Assembly: GCF_963666015.1 (NCBI RefSeq)
Contig: NZ_OY762555.1
Span: 2,418,001 to 2,482,000, forward strand
Length of the DNA: 64,000 bases
Direction: 5' to 3'
Origin: an uncultured Sphaerochaeta sp.
GTDB taxonomy: Bacteria; Spirochaetota; Spirochaetia; Sphaerochaetales; Sphaerochaetaceae
Positions 17,138 to 25,736 of the stretch are shown here, one piece after another. Position numbers and translations under genes: made by a program. Position 1 is the first letter of the stretch; each line of letters opens with the position of its first letter. Under the pieces are notes generated by a model. That model was given only the letters and a program-made list of their open reading frames with translations. It made no database searches and was not told where the DNA came from.

Positions 17138-18349
17138 ATGGAATTCCATCTGTTTCTCTATCTTGCTGCAATTTTCGCAGCGGGATATGGGAGTAAGGTA
17201 CTCACGACAACTCTTAAAATTCCTGAAGTTACCGGCTATGTCCTCCTCGGTGTATTGCTTGGTGGTTCCTTGGTGAATCTTCTCTCTCCTGAAGTATTGG
17301 ATATCTTGACTCCTCTCTCTTCCATCGCACTCGCCCTGATCGCATTCATGATCGGAATTGAGCTCAAGCTTGATGTGATCAAGCGACTGGGAAGGAGCAT
17401 TATCGCCATCGTTACCTTCGAATGCATTGGAGCATTCCTTGTTGTTTTCTTTGGCTTGTTCTATGTATTCAAGACCAATCTCAATACTGCGCTTCTGCTT
17501 GGATCTGTAGCATCGGCAACAGCCCCTGCGGCAACAGTTGCTGTCATTAAACAGTACAAGGCAAAGGGAGTTTTGACTTCAACCATCTTGGCAGTGGTGG
17601 GTATTGATGATGCGTTTGCACTCATTATCTATGTCTTTGTGGAGAGCTTTGTCAGTTCCAACCTGCTCGGGAGTTCTCTTGCTATCGGGCCGATGGTAGC
17701 TTCAGCCTTGCTCTCTGTAGCAATTGCAGTAGGACTTGGTGCTGTTTCTGCAGTTCTCTATATTCTTCTTTTGCGAGGAAGGAGAAATAACGATTGGGTA
17801 ATGTTGTTGCTTGCCGCTTTCCTCTTCTTGTTGTTGGGAGTTTGTGAGTTGCTTGGTGTCTCTGAGCTCCTTTCAATTATGGCTTTCGGAATGACCATCG
17901 TGAATAGTTCTGCGGTATTGAGCAAGAAGAGTGAGACAGTCGTATCCTCTTTCAGCCCTGTGTTTCTGGTTGCCTTCTTTATTCTAGGTGGAGCTCACCT
18001 GGATGTCTCCTTGATTACACAGATTGGAATGCTTGGGCTATTCTACTTTGCAGCAAGAAGTATTGGGAAGGTCGGGGGAGCTACCTTTGGAGCCTTAATA
18101 GGTCGCGCGCCGAAGAAAGTGCGATTTTTGATCGGTTTCTCTCTCTTGCCGCAGGTCGGGGTTGCCCTGGCGCTTGCCTTGGCGATCAACAAGACCTTCT
18201 CAGCCCCGGCTTTCGGGGAGACAGGTCAGCAACTAGCAAACATGATCATCAATGTGTTGTTGTTTACCACAATCATAACAGAGGTCGTGGGACCCTTGCT
18301 GACACGGTTGGCTCTACGCAAGGCGGGCGAAACGAATGAGCAGATCTAG
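17138..18349 (+). CDS. Cation:proton antiporter, CPA2/Kef type
   Basis: The protein is a membrane antiporter with about 11-12 spans (403 aa), exchanging Na+ or K+ for H+. The family core is seen in ASATAPAATVAVIKQYKAKG and VVGIDDAFALIIYVF, the latter holding the central acidic pair (Asp-Asp) needed for exchange. No C-terminal RCK/TrkA-N domain is present, so gating must come from separate proteins. The EIIA-like protein and the small downstream protein are natural candidates. AGGA precedes the start; the next gene is 9 bp downstream. Confidence 0.88.
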   Translation: MEFHLFLYLAAIFAAGYGSKVLTTTLKIPEVTGYVLLGVLLGGSLVNLLSPEVLDILTPLSSIALALIAFMIGIELKLDVIKRLGRSIIAIVTFECIGAFLVVFFGLFYVFKTNLNTALLLGSVASATAPAATVAVIKQYKAKGVLTSTILAVVGIDDAFALIIYVFVESFVSSNLLGSSLAIGPMVASALLSVAIAVGLGAVSAVLYILLLRGRRNNDWVMLLLAAFLFLLLGVCELLGVSELLSIMAFGMTIVNSSAVLSKKSETVVSSFSPVFLVAFFILGGAHLDVSLITQIGMLGLFYFAARSIGKVGGATFGALIGRAPKKVRFLIGFSLLPQVGVALALALAINKTFSAPAFGETGQQLANMIINVLLFTTIITEVVGPLLTRLALRKAGETNEQI

Positions 18350-18358
18350 GAGGAAATG

Positions 18359-18700
18359 ATGAATCTATTGCTTATGGTGCTCTCGCAACTGGATTATAAG
18401 GAGGATGTGTTTCTGGCAATGCAGAGTGTCGGGATCACCAAAGCCTCTGTATTCGATGCCAAAAGCATGGATCGGAGTCTTGAGAGCGAATTCAGCCTAT
18501 TCACCGGGTTTCTACACAGTAGGAGTGAGATGGAAGGAGAGCAGTTGGTGATCCTTGCCCCAGTAGCTTCTTCTGACCTTGCCAAGGAGTTGCTTACCAA
18601 CCTTGAAGCTGGTGGGATCCCTGTGACGCGAGAGGATATCCTTTCCCTTATGGTTCTTCCTGTTTCTTATTGCTTTGACCAATCAAGCGGACTTCTCTGA
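18359..18700 (+). CDS. Small PII-like protein, function unknown
   Basis: This is a soluble protein of 113 aa. Its alternation of strand and helix (LLLMVLSQLDYKEDVFLAMQSVG, then KASVFDAKSM, then EQLVILAPVAS and a helix) resembles the ferredoxin-like fold of PII/CutA regulators, in which a nucleotide sits between subunits. The resemblance is by eye only. AGGAGG at 18348-18353 favours the ATG at 18359 over the one at 18356. It is last in a three-gene set with the EIIA-like protein and the antiporter, and may report energy or nucleotide state to the antiporter. Confidence 0.55.
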   Translation: MNLLLMVLSQLDYKEDVFLAMQSVGITKASVFDAKSMDRSLESEFSLFTGFLHSRSEMEGEQLVILAPVASSDLAKELLTNLEAGGIPVTREDILSLMVLPVSYCFDQSSGLL

Positions 18701-18755
18701 AGCTTCTCATTGTAAATTAGTACGTTCTCCTCTAGGATATTATGTGTAAGAATTC

Positions 18756-21284
18756 ATGAAGAGGGAGCCCCATTTGTTAACCCAACTGCTTGCCGTTCAG
18801 CTCAATGAAGAAGATCTTTCTCTGGTGAGAAGGATCACTGGACGTATACAGGTACTTGCAGCCGGAAACAGCAATGAGGCGCTTCACTTATTGGAGCAAC
18901 ATGCATCCATTGACATGGTGATGATTGATATAGAGCGCTCGTATCTGCAGAGCCTCCAATTGCTCCACACATTAGTCTACAGGTCACAGCAAGAGCCACT
19001 GAAAATCGTTGTACTTGGTGAGCCGCATCTGCTCCAGCAGAAGAAACGGGTGTTTGACTTGGATATTGTGACAATCTTGACAAAACCACTGCAAGAAACA
19101 CAACTGAGAGAAATCCTCGAAAGAGCGGTGGTGAAGCAGGACGCAGATTCAAAGCAACAGAATTTGCAGGAGCAAGCACACCTGTTCAATGCCATCTTCT
19201 ATCAAGCCCCCATTGGAATTTCTGTCTCTCATCGTGTTGACCTAGGGGTGGAACCCGGTAAGGAACAGTTCGATGTTAATCCCATGTATGAGAAAATTAC
19301 GGGAAGAAGCATGGAAGAGGTCCTTAGGATTGGCTGGACTACGATTACCCATCCTGATGATCTGCCTGGAGAGTTGGAAAATTTCAAGCGACTAAAGCAA
19401 GGTGAGCTGGAAAACTACAGCATGGAGAAACGTTTTATTCGTCCCGATGGTTCGATCGTCTGGGTTGAGATGACGGTGGCTCCCTTGCAAGCAAGTGATA
19501 GCCGACTCTTTGCCCATATCTGTCTCCTGCAAGATATTACAAAACGAAAGGAAGCTGAAAAGCTACTTGCGGAGAGTGAACGCAGCAAATCAGCACTGCT
19601 CTCTCACTTGCCTGGAATGGCATACCGATGCCGTTATGATTCCCATTGGACCATGTTGTATGTCTCAGCTGGGTGTGAAACCTTGACTGGTTACTCCCCT
19701 GATCAGCTGATAAACAATCGTGATATTTCCTACAATGATGTGATCGTGCTCTCCTATCGACAGAAAATCTACAGCGGATGGAAGTGGGCAATCCATGAGA
19801 GCAAGCCATTTGAGTTGGAGTATGAGATACTCACTGCCCAAGGAACCCGTAAATGGGTTTGGGAGATGGGACAGGCAGCCTTTACCGATGATGGAGAAAT
19901 AGAAGCCTTGGAAGGGATCATCCTCGATATCACCGATAGGAAACTCATGGAGCAGAACCTTGCTTATCGGGATGCACATGACCTGTGGACCGGATTGTAC
20001 AATCGAAGATACCTTGAGCAACTATTGCGCCAGGATATCAAGGCAAGGAAGAGCGCCAAACGAGCCCTCATCTCGATCAATCTGGGTGCGCTGAATGCAA
20101 AGAGTATTGCCTATGGCTACCAATATAGCCAGGATATCATGAAGAAAGTTGCAGAGGGATTGAGTATCCTCTGCAATGACATAGCTGTATTGAGTATTAC
20201 CCATGAATATCGATTCGTGTTCTATCTCAGGTCCTATGATGAGAGACAGAACCTTTTACTGCTTTGCAAGAAGATTGAAAGTACCTTGGAGTATATTGTA
20301 TCTCTGGAAAGAATTCCCTATGGATTGGGAGTTCTAGAGATTGATGAATCCAATCAAGAGAACATAGATCAATTGCTCAGAAATATCTTGATAGCCTCCC
20401 AACGTTCCGTTGTCCTCTATGATGGAGAGGCAGAGGTCTGTTTCTTTGATGAGAGTATGGAGACAGAGATCCAGCGGGAAGCAACACTTTCGGCACTTCT
20501 TTCGCGGATAGTATCGGGAAAGAACCCGGACTGTTTATTCCTGCAATACCAACCCATTATAGATATGCGGACCGGAGGTATCTGTGGGTTTGAGGCTTTG
20601 GCGCGTTTGAAGTGCGCAGAAATGCCGGTGATCCCGCCTTTGCATTTCATCCCGATTGCAGAGAAGACAAAACTCATCATCCCCTTGGGTGATATCATCA
20701 TCCGGCAGGCATTCCAGTTCTTGAAGCAGTTGGAAGAATATCATGTAATGAATTGTACGGTCTCCATCAATATTTCTGCCATCCAGATGATAAAGGAAGG
20801 GTTTGCTGAGCATCTCATTCGCTTGATGCATTCAATGGATGTGAACCCATCATGTGTCTGCTTGGAGCTTACCGAGTCCATCTTTGCCTCGAACTTCCAA
20901 GAGATCAACAGAGTACTGAAGACCTTGCAACATAAAGGGGTCAAGATATCAGTTGATGATTTCGGTAGTGGCTATTCCTCTCTTTCAAGGGAGCGAGAGC
21001 TCTATGTCAATGAATTGAAAATTGACAAGTCATTCATTGATAAGCTGATGTTCCTCTCTGATGATCAGGCCATCACCGGAGATATCATATCCATGGCTCA
21101 TAAATTAGGGCACAGTGTGGTAGCAGAAGGGATTGAGCATCAGAGACAGCTTGATTATTTGAAACGAAACAACTGTGACAAGGCCCAGGGATTCTTTTTC
21201 AGCAAGCCCCTGAATGCATCTGATGCCCTGGCCTTGGTGGCAGGGAAGCATACGTATCGTCTATTTGAACATCTGTTAAAGTAA
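18756..21284 (+). CDS. REC-PAS-PAS-GGDEF-EAL c-di-GMP phosphodiesterase
   Basis: This is a multidomain cytoplasmic signalling protein (842 aa). A receiver domain (1-130) has the phospho-acceptor in DMVMIDIE and the LTKPL lysine. Two PAS folds follow (about 140-275 and 280-400: FDVNPMYEKITGRSMEEV, LYVSAGCETLTGYSPDQ), then a GGDEF-like domain whose motif is lost (THEYRF) and an EAL domain (about 580-835). EAL catalytic residues are kept: GFEALAR, INISA, LELTES, VDDFGSG, LKIDKS and VAEGIE. Predicted output is c-di-GMP hydrolysis controlled by phosphorylation and PAS ligands. No histidine kinase is adjacent. Confidence 0.88.
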   Translation: MKREPHLLTQLLAVQLNEEDLSLVRRITGRIQVLAAGNSNEALHLLEQHASIDMVMIDIERSYLQSLQLLHTLVYRSQQEPLKIVVLGEPHLLQQKKRVFDLDIVTILTKPLQETQLREILERAVVKQDADSKQQNLQEQAHLFNAIFYQAPIGISVSHRVDLGVEPGKEQFDVNPMYEKITGRSMEEVLRIGWTTITHPDDLPGELENFKRLKQGELENYSMEKRFIRPDGSIVWVEMTVAPLQASDSRLFAHICLLQDITKRKEAEKLLAESERSKSALLSHLPGMAYRCRYDSHWTMLYVSAGCETLTGYSPDQLINNRDISYNDVIVLSYRQKIYSGWKWAIHESKPFELEYEILTAQGTRKWVWEMGQAAFTDDGEIEALEGIILDITDRKLMEQNLAYRDAHDLWTGLYNRRYLEQLLRQDIKARKSAKRALISINLGALNAKSIAYGYQYSQDIMKKVAEGLSILCNDIAVLSITHEYRFVFYLRSYDERQNLLLLCKKIESTLEYIVSLERIPYGLGVLEIDESNQENIDQLLRNILIASQRSVVLYDGEAEVCFFDESMETEIQREATLSALLSRIVSGKNPDCLFLQYQPIIDMRTGGICGFEALARLKCAEMPVIPPLHFIPIAEKTKLIIPLGDIIIRQAFQFLKQLEEYHVMNCTVSINISAIQMIKEGFAEHLIRLMHSMDVNPSCVCLELTESIFASNFQEINRVLKTLQHKGVKISVDDFGSGYSSLSRERELYVNELKIDKSFIDKLMFLSDDQAITGDIISMAHKLGHSVVAEGIEHQRQLDYLKRNNCDKAQGFFFSKPLNASDALALVAGKHTYRLFEHLLK

Positions 21285-21377
21285 TACCAAAAGAGTGACC
21301 TGTCCAAATACAATAGTATGCTTGTGTTAGTTCAGTTTGGATATAAAATTATATAATATATAAATTTGTTATTCTTC

Positions 21378-21421
21378 TTGACGTGAAGTTTCAAGGGGTT
21401 ATACTGTACCTAGGTTAGTAC
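21378..21421 (+). promoter_or_regulatory. Promoter and likely ROK operator
   Basis: TTGACG (21378-21383) and TATACT (21400-21405) are separated by 16 bp. Immediately downstream is an imperfect inverted repeat with GTAC ends (21406-21421). Its position at the transcription start suits a repressor, most likely the ROK protein encoded next. AGGAG lies 8 bases before the TTG start of that gene. Confidence 0.55.
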
Positions 21422-21449
21422 AAAAGCGAACAAACTAGGAGTATTCCCC

Positions 21450-22604
21450 TTGCCTGAACCAAGAAGATCACGACTAATAAACTCCTCACGGATAATTCAT
21501 CGTCTTTGGATAGAAGATCAACTCAGTCGTGCCGATTTAGCTGTAAGGCTTGGGCTTACCAAATCTTCCATTTCAAACATAGTCAATGATTTGATAACGC
21601 TTGGAATTGTTACTGAGAATGAAGTCCTCGAAGCGAGTCCAAAGGGAGGGAGGAGAGCGATAGGACTTACCCTCAATAAAGCATACTTTCATGTTATAGG
21701 TATAGAAATTCGCTCTGATTCCTATACTGCACTCTCCATTGACTTGGAAGGTAAGGTGCTTTTCTCACAAACCAAACCGAAAGGATTTACTGCCAAGACA
21801 TTCAAGGCTGAAGTATGTAATCTCATTGAATCTCTTTGTAAAGACCTTGAAAAATTGCAAAGACATCTACTGGGAATAGGTATTGGCTTTTCTGGAGTGA
21901 TTGATGCAGAGAAGCAGACAATCTATCGTTCAGTCTCTCTCGATTTCCAACAGCCTTTTGATTTTCAGAAAGAGGTTGCCTCCCACTTTCCATTTCCCGT
22001 CATTCTGGAAAATGATGCCAACTGTGGAGCATGGGGAGAGGTAGTATTCCAAAGAAAACAGAAGCTTAAGAATTTTCTTTTCGTACTCATTGAATTCTGG
22101 AAACGGTATGAAGTACAAACAGGATCCCCACAGCCGACCATTGGTTTAGGATTTGGATTTGATGGAAAAATCTATCGTGGAAGCAGTAGCCAGGCGGGTG
22201 AATTCAAGAGTGTATGTAATCGAGACCCTGATTCTTTGCAACAAGTGCAGATTGCCCAAGGCGTCTCAGTAAGTGAAGATCGGGAAGCTTTGCGCAATTA
22301 TATCAAGGAAATATGCCAGAATTTGGCCTTTCTTATCAATACATTGGATATCGGGCATGTATTCATCGGGGGTACGATTGAACCTTTCGCTTCTTTTATG
22401 CCTGAGATGTTAAGAAAAGAAATACGATCAAATTCCCTGATCCAAAGTGAAGAGAATTGCCAAATCCAGTTTTCATCATTGGAGTATGATGCAGTCTCAT
22501 TCGGTGCTGCTGCCCTGGTTCTCGATAAGGTATTGATGAACCTGGAACCGCTCAGTGAGAACACTGCCAAGCAGGCTGTTCCGCTCTTTCACTTGTTGTC
22601 ATAA
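21450..22604 (+). CDS. ROK-family transcriptional regulator (NagC-like)
   Basis: A winged HTH (about 10-70: LSRADLAVRLGLTKSSISNIVNDLITLG) is followed by a ROK ATPase-like fold (VIGIEIRSDSYTALSIDLEG, GIGFSGVID, LENDANCGAWGE). The zinc-binding Cys cluster of sugar kinases is missing (AGEFKSVC), which fits a regulator rather than a kinase. NagC-type proteins sense amino-sugar phosphates. The next genes are an ABC importer and a hexosaminidase, so GlcNAc-type ligands are likely. The start is TTG, supported by AGGAG at the right spacing; no in-frame ATG fits the HTH. Confidence 0.88.
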   Translation: MPEPRRSRLINSSRIIHRLWIEDQLSRADLAVRLGLTKSSISNIVNDLITLGIVTENEVLEASPKGGRRAIGLTLNKAYFHVIGIEIRSDSYTALSIDLEGKVLFSQTKPKGFTAKTFKAEVCNLIESLCKDLEKLQRHLLGIGIGFSGVIDAEKQTIYRSVSLDFQQPFDFQKEVASHFPFPVILENDANCGAWGEVVFQRKQKLKNFLFVLIEFWKRYEVQTGSPQPTIGLGFGFDGKIYRGSSSQAGEFKSVCNRDPDSLQQVQIAQGVSVSEDREALRNYIKEICQNLAFLINTLDIGHVFIGGTIEPFASFMPEMLRKEIRSNSLIQSEENCQIQFSSLEYDAVSFGAAALVLDKVLMNLEPLSENTAKQAVPLFHLLS

Positions 22605-22610
22605 CGTTAA

Positions 22611-22627
22611 CACCCTCGAAGGGGGTG
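22611..22627 (+). terminator. Short hairpin between regulator and binding-protein genes
   Basis: CACCC (22611-22615) pairs with GGGTG (22623-22627). It sits just after the ROK stop, before the GGAGG (22637-22641) of the binding-protein gene. The stem is short and has no U-run, so it may only tune read-through. Confidence 0.35.
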
Positions 22628-22647
22628 AGAAAAAATGGAGGTCCTGT

Positions 22648-23940
22648 ATGAAAATGAAACGATTGTTGATTCTGGCATTCGTGTCTTTCTTGATTCCCTC
22701 CCTGCTCATTGCGGCAGGTACAAAGGAGACAGCAACGGATGGAGTGATTGAACTTTCTGTATATCACTACCTCGATCAGACAGATAAGACTACTGCACCA
22801 AATTTCCAACATTTAGTGGATGTCTTTGAAGCTGCAAACCCTGATATCAAGCTCAGTTTTGAGTATGGATATGGTGAGTCTTTCCATGACAAGTTGCAGA
22901 CCATGGCTATGAGTGGGCAGTTGCCCGATATAGTCTTGCTGTATCCTGGGGAAAGAACAAGTCAGGTGTCTTCGGCTGGATTGGTGAAGGACCTTCGTCC
23001 GTATCTAGCTGGTCATGAGCATGAATTTGCTGACATGGCAATGCAGGCCCAGGGAGACAATGGTGAAATTTGGGAACTGCCTGAGGATATCTCAATCACC
23101 TCGATCATGTACACCAATAACCGATTGCTTGCAGAGCTTGGGTTGGAATATCCCAAGTCCTATGAAGAGTTGCTTGCGCAAGGACCGGTTATCCGTAAAG
23201 CTGGGTTGATTCCCATTTCCATAGCAAACAAGGATGCTTGGCCAATGCAGTCCTGTGTAGCAGGTATGTTGGTTGAGCGTGCTTGTGGAATGGAGTGGTG
23301 GGACAAGGCTCTAACCGGTGAAGCAAGCTATGATGATCCTGAGTTCGTGTATGCCATGGAGATTATCAAAGAGCTTAATGATAAGCAGATGTTGTCTCCT
23401 GGAACCAATCAGCTTGCCTATGGACAGGGGTTGGATGATTTTGTCAATGAGCGTGCTGTATATCTCCTCGATGGTGGTTGGACAGTAAATAGCATGGTGG
23501 GTGAGCTCACTGATGAGCAGAAGACGTATATGAGTCTTGAATCATTCCCCGATATTCCCAACCAGAAGGGCAAGAGCCTCTCTGTTTCTGCAACAGCAGG
23601 ACAAGGCTTCGGCATGAATGCAAAGCTTAATGAGAAGGAAGCTGAGGCAGCATGGAAGTGGATCTGGTTCTACTCTGGACCTGAAGGGTCTGCCATTCGC
23701 CAACAGTATGGTCGTCTCCCAGCTTACAATCTTGATGAACCTGAGGATGCAGATCCCATGATCAAGAAACTGATTGCATTTGCTGGAAAGGTCCCGATGG
23801 GATATGTCATGGACTCAGTCATTGCAGCCGAGCCAATTGGAACATTCAATATCAATCTTCAGAATATGATGTTTGATACGATGAGCCCATTGGAAGTTGC
23901 ACAGGACCTGGAGAGAATGGTCTCTTCTGTCGGTCGTTAG
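22648..23940 (+). CDS. Sugar ABC transporter substrate-binding protein (family 1)
   Basis: This is a periplasmic binding protein (430 aa). The signal peptide (1-22) ends SLLIAAGTKETAT and lacks a lipobox Cys. Family 1 features include FEAANPDIKLSFEYGYGE, LPDIVLLYPG and a C-terminal AAWKWIWFYSGPEGS helix. GGAGG six bases upstream fixes the ATG at 22648. Upstream in-frame codons lie inside the ROK gene. Substrate is probably a GlcNAc-containing sugar given the GH20 enzyme in the operon. A strong hairpin follows. Confidence 0.88.
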   Translation: MKMKRLLILAFVSFLIPSLLIAAGTKETATDGVIELSVYHYLDQTDKTTAPNFQHLVDVFEAANPDIKLSFEYGYGESFHDKLQTMAMSGQLPDIVLLYPGERTSQVSSAGLVKDLRPYLAGHEHEFADMAMQAQGDNGEIWELPEDISITSIMYTNNRLLAELGLEYPKSYEELLAQGPVIRKAGLIPISIANKDAWPMQSCVAGMLVERACGMEWWDKALTGEASYDDPEFVYAMEIIKELNDKQMLSPGTNQLAYGQGLDDFVNERAVYLLDGGWTVNSMVGELTDEQKTYMSLESFPDIPNQKGKSLSVSATAGQGFGMNAKLNEKEAEAAWKWIWFYSGPEGSAIRQQYGRLPAYNLDEPEDADPMIKKLIAFAGKVPMGYVMDSVIAAEPIGTFNINLQNMMFDTMSPLEVAQDLERMVSSVGR

Positions 23941-23950
23941 TAGTTTATAG

Positions 23951-23983
23951 CAGCGCTTCCTCTTCGGGGGAAGGGCTGTTTTT
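23951..23983 (+). terminator. Stable UUCG-loop hairpin with U-run after binding-protein gene
   Basis: A 12-position stem with one mismatch (left arm 23951-23962, right arm 23967-23978) is closed by a TTCG tetraloop and followed by TTTTT. It has the form of an intrinsic terminator but lies inside the operon between binding protein and permeases. It probably lowers permease expression relative to the binding protein or protects its mRNA. Confidence 0.7.
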
Positions 23984-23998
23984 CAAAGGTGAGATCCC

Positions 23999-24886
23999 AT
24001 GACGTATGCACAACAAAAACATATGAGTTACTGGATTCTGGTGCTGCCAGGAATTTTGGTGTTTGCTTCAATCATCATATTCCCCGTGCTCTTCAGTTTC
24101 TCTTTGAGTTTCACCACTTGGAATGGGTATGGAATGCCGACCTTTGCGGGGTTGGAGAACTATCGAACAATCATTTCTGACCCTGTGTTTCTCCATTCAC
24201 TGAGAAACAATCTTCTTATTGTTGTTATTTCAGTCTTTGGTCAGATCCCGTTAGGGTTTCTATTGGCATACCTACTTCACAGAAGTATGGTTCGTCATGG
24301 TAATTTCTTCCAGACGATGATTTTTCTGCCCATTACCATATCTCCGGTCGTGGTTGCGCTACTCTGGAACCAAATATTCTCATCGTCGGGAATGGTGGTA
24401 GCTCTGGTTCGCTCAATCACTGACAATCCACAATATGTAATCAGGATTTTTGAGAATCAGCAGCTTGCCGTTGTTCCGATTCTTTTTGTGTTGCTGTGGA
24501 TGCATACCGGAACATATATGATCATCTATTATGCAAATCTGCAGAAGATGACTCCTTCGGTCCTGGAAGCAGCCCAGATTGACGGGGCAAGTGAAAAGCA
24601 AATGCTGACGCGTATCATTCTTCCCTCAATGATTGGAACGATTGCCACCACTGCAATCTTTGCTATTTCAGGTAGCTTGAAGGCCTTTGATTTAATCTAC
24701 GCCATGACCGGAGGAGGCCCTGCGCATTTTACAGAAGTGATAGCAATCTACATGTATGTGAATACCTTCAAGTATTATAAGTATGGGTTCGGCAGCGCTG
24801 CTTCCATTATCATCGTTTTGCTTGCCGTTGGCTTGATTCTGCTGTTGCAATACTTCAGCCGAAGACTCGAGAGACGGTTCGAATAG
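23999..24886 (+). CDS. Sugar ABC transporter permease (MalF type)
   Basis: This inner-membrane permease has six predicted spans (295 aa). The N-terminal helix WILVLPGILVFASIIIFPVLF, SLSFTTWNG and the EAA loop EAAQIDGASEKQ are typical of carbohydrate-importer MalF/UgpA partners. AGGTGAG precedes the start. It pairs with the next gene, 9 bp downstream. No ATPase gene lies in this operon, so a shared MsmX/UgpC-type ATPase elsewhere is expected. Confidence 0.9.
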   Translation: MTYAQQKHMSYWILVLPGILVFASIIIFPVLFSFSLSFTTWNGYGMPTFAGLENYRTIISDPVFLHSLRNNLLIVVISVFGQIPLGFLLAYLLHRSMVRHGNFFQTMIFLPITISPVVVALLWNQIFSSSGMVVALVRSITDNPQYVIRIFENQQLAVVPILFVLLWMHTGTYMIIYYANLQKMTPSVLEAAQIDGASEKQMLTRIILPSMIGTIATTAIFAISGSLKAFDLIYAMTGGGPAHFTEVIAIYMYVNTFKYYKYGFGSAASIIIVLLAVGLILLLQYFSRRLERRFE

Positions 24887-24895
24887 GGGAGCAAC

Positions 24896-25726
24896 ATGAA
24901 AAGATCAATGACGATTGGAAAAATTCTGGCATATATACTCATGATTACATTCACGTTGCTGACGGTGGTACCTCTTTTGTGGATGATTCTTAGCTCATTC
25001 AAACCGCACGCCTTGATCGTTCGCCAGCCTTTGGCTCCACCGTTCACATTCTATACAGAGAATTTCATTCTTTCTTGGGTACAAGGCCACCTGGGAATCT
25101 ATTTCCTCAACAGTATTGTGTACTCCCTGAGCGCAACCTTTGTAACGGTGATGCTTGCCATGAGTAGTGGCTATGCGCTTTCAAAATTTCACTATCGCTC
25201 TGGCAAGGTTATTTATGGGCTCTACACCCTTGGTTTGCTTATTACGGTGCATTCAGTCATCGTCCCTCTCTTCATTATGGAGACCAAACTAGGGATTTCC
25301 AATACACGGTTGGGAGTCATACTCCCTTATATTGCCTTTGGGCTTCCTTTTCAGGTTTTTCTTGCAACCACCTACGTGAAAGGTATCCCTGACTCAATGC
25401 AGGAGTCAGCCATCATTGATGGAGCAACTTTCTTGGAGATTTTTGTAAAAATTATTATACCAGTGGCGACACCTATCCTGTCGACCATGTTTATCTACAC
25501 GTTTTTAGGAAACTGGAATGAGTTTGTCTTGGTCCTGACCCTGACCAGCGATATGATGATTCGTTCCCTTCCTGTTGGAATCAATAGCTTTGCAGGTGGG
25601 ATGAGTCGGGATTATGGGTTGCAATTTGCCGCCTTGGTTATTGGTACTGTACCCATGATCATTTTTTACATGATTTTCAAAGATAAGATTGCCCAGGGTT
25701 TTGCTGCTGGGTCCTTAAAGGAATAG
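24896..25726 (+). CDS. Sugar ABC transporter permease (MalG type)
   Basis: This is the second permease (276 aa, six spans). It shows the MalG start (ILAYILMITFTLLTVVPLLWMILSSF broken by a periplasmic loop), EAA loop ESAIIDGATFLE and the C-terminal DKIAQGFAAGSLKE, a hallmark of this class. GGGGAG precedes the ATG. It is followed 10 bp later by the GH20 gene. Confidence 0.9.
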   Translation: MKRSMTIGKILAYILMITFTLLTVVPLLWMILSSFKPHALIVRQPLAPPFTFYTENFILSWVQGHLGIYFLNSIVYSLSATFVTVMLAMSSGYALSKFHYRSGKVIYGLYTLGLLITVHSVIVPLFIMETKLGISNTRLGVILPYIAFGLPFQVFLATTYVKGIPDSMQESAIIDGATFLEIFVKIIIPVATPILSTMFIYTFLGNWNEFVLVLTLTSDMMIRSLPVGINSFAGGMSRDYGLQFAALVIGTVPMIIFYMIFKDKIAQGFAAGSLKE

Positions 25727-25736
25727 TGTTGTACGT

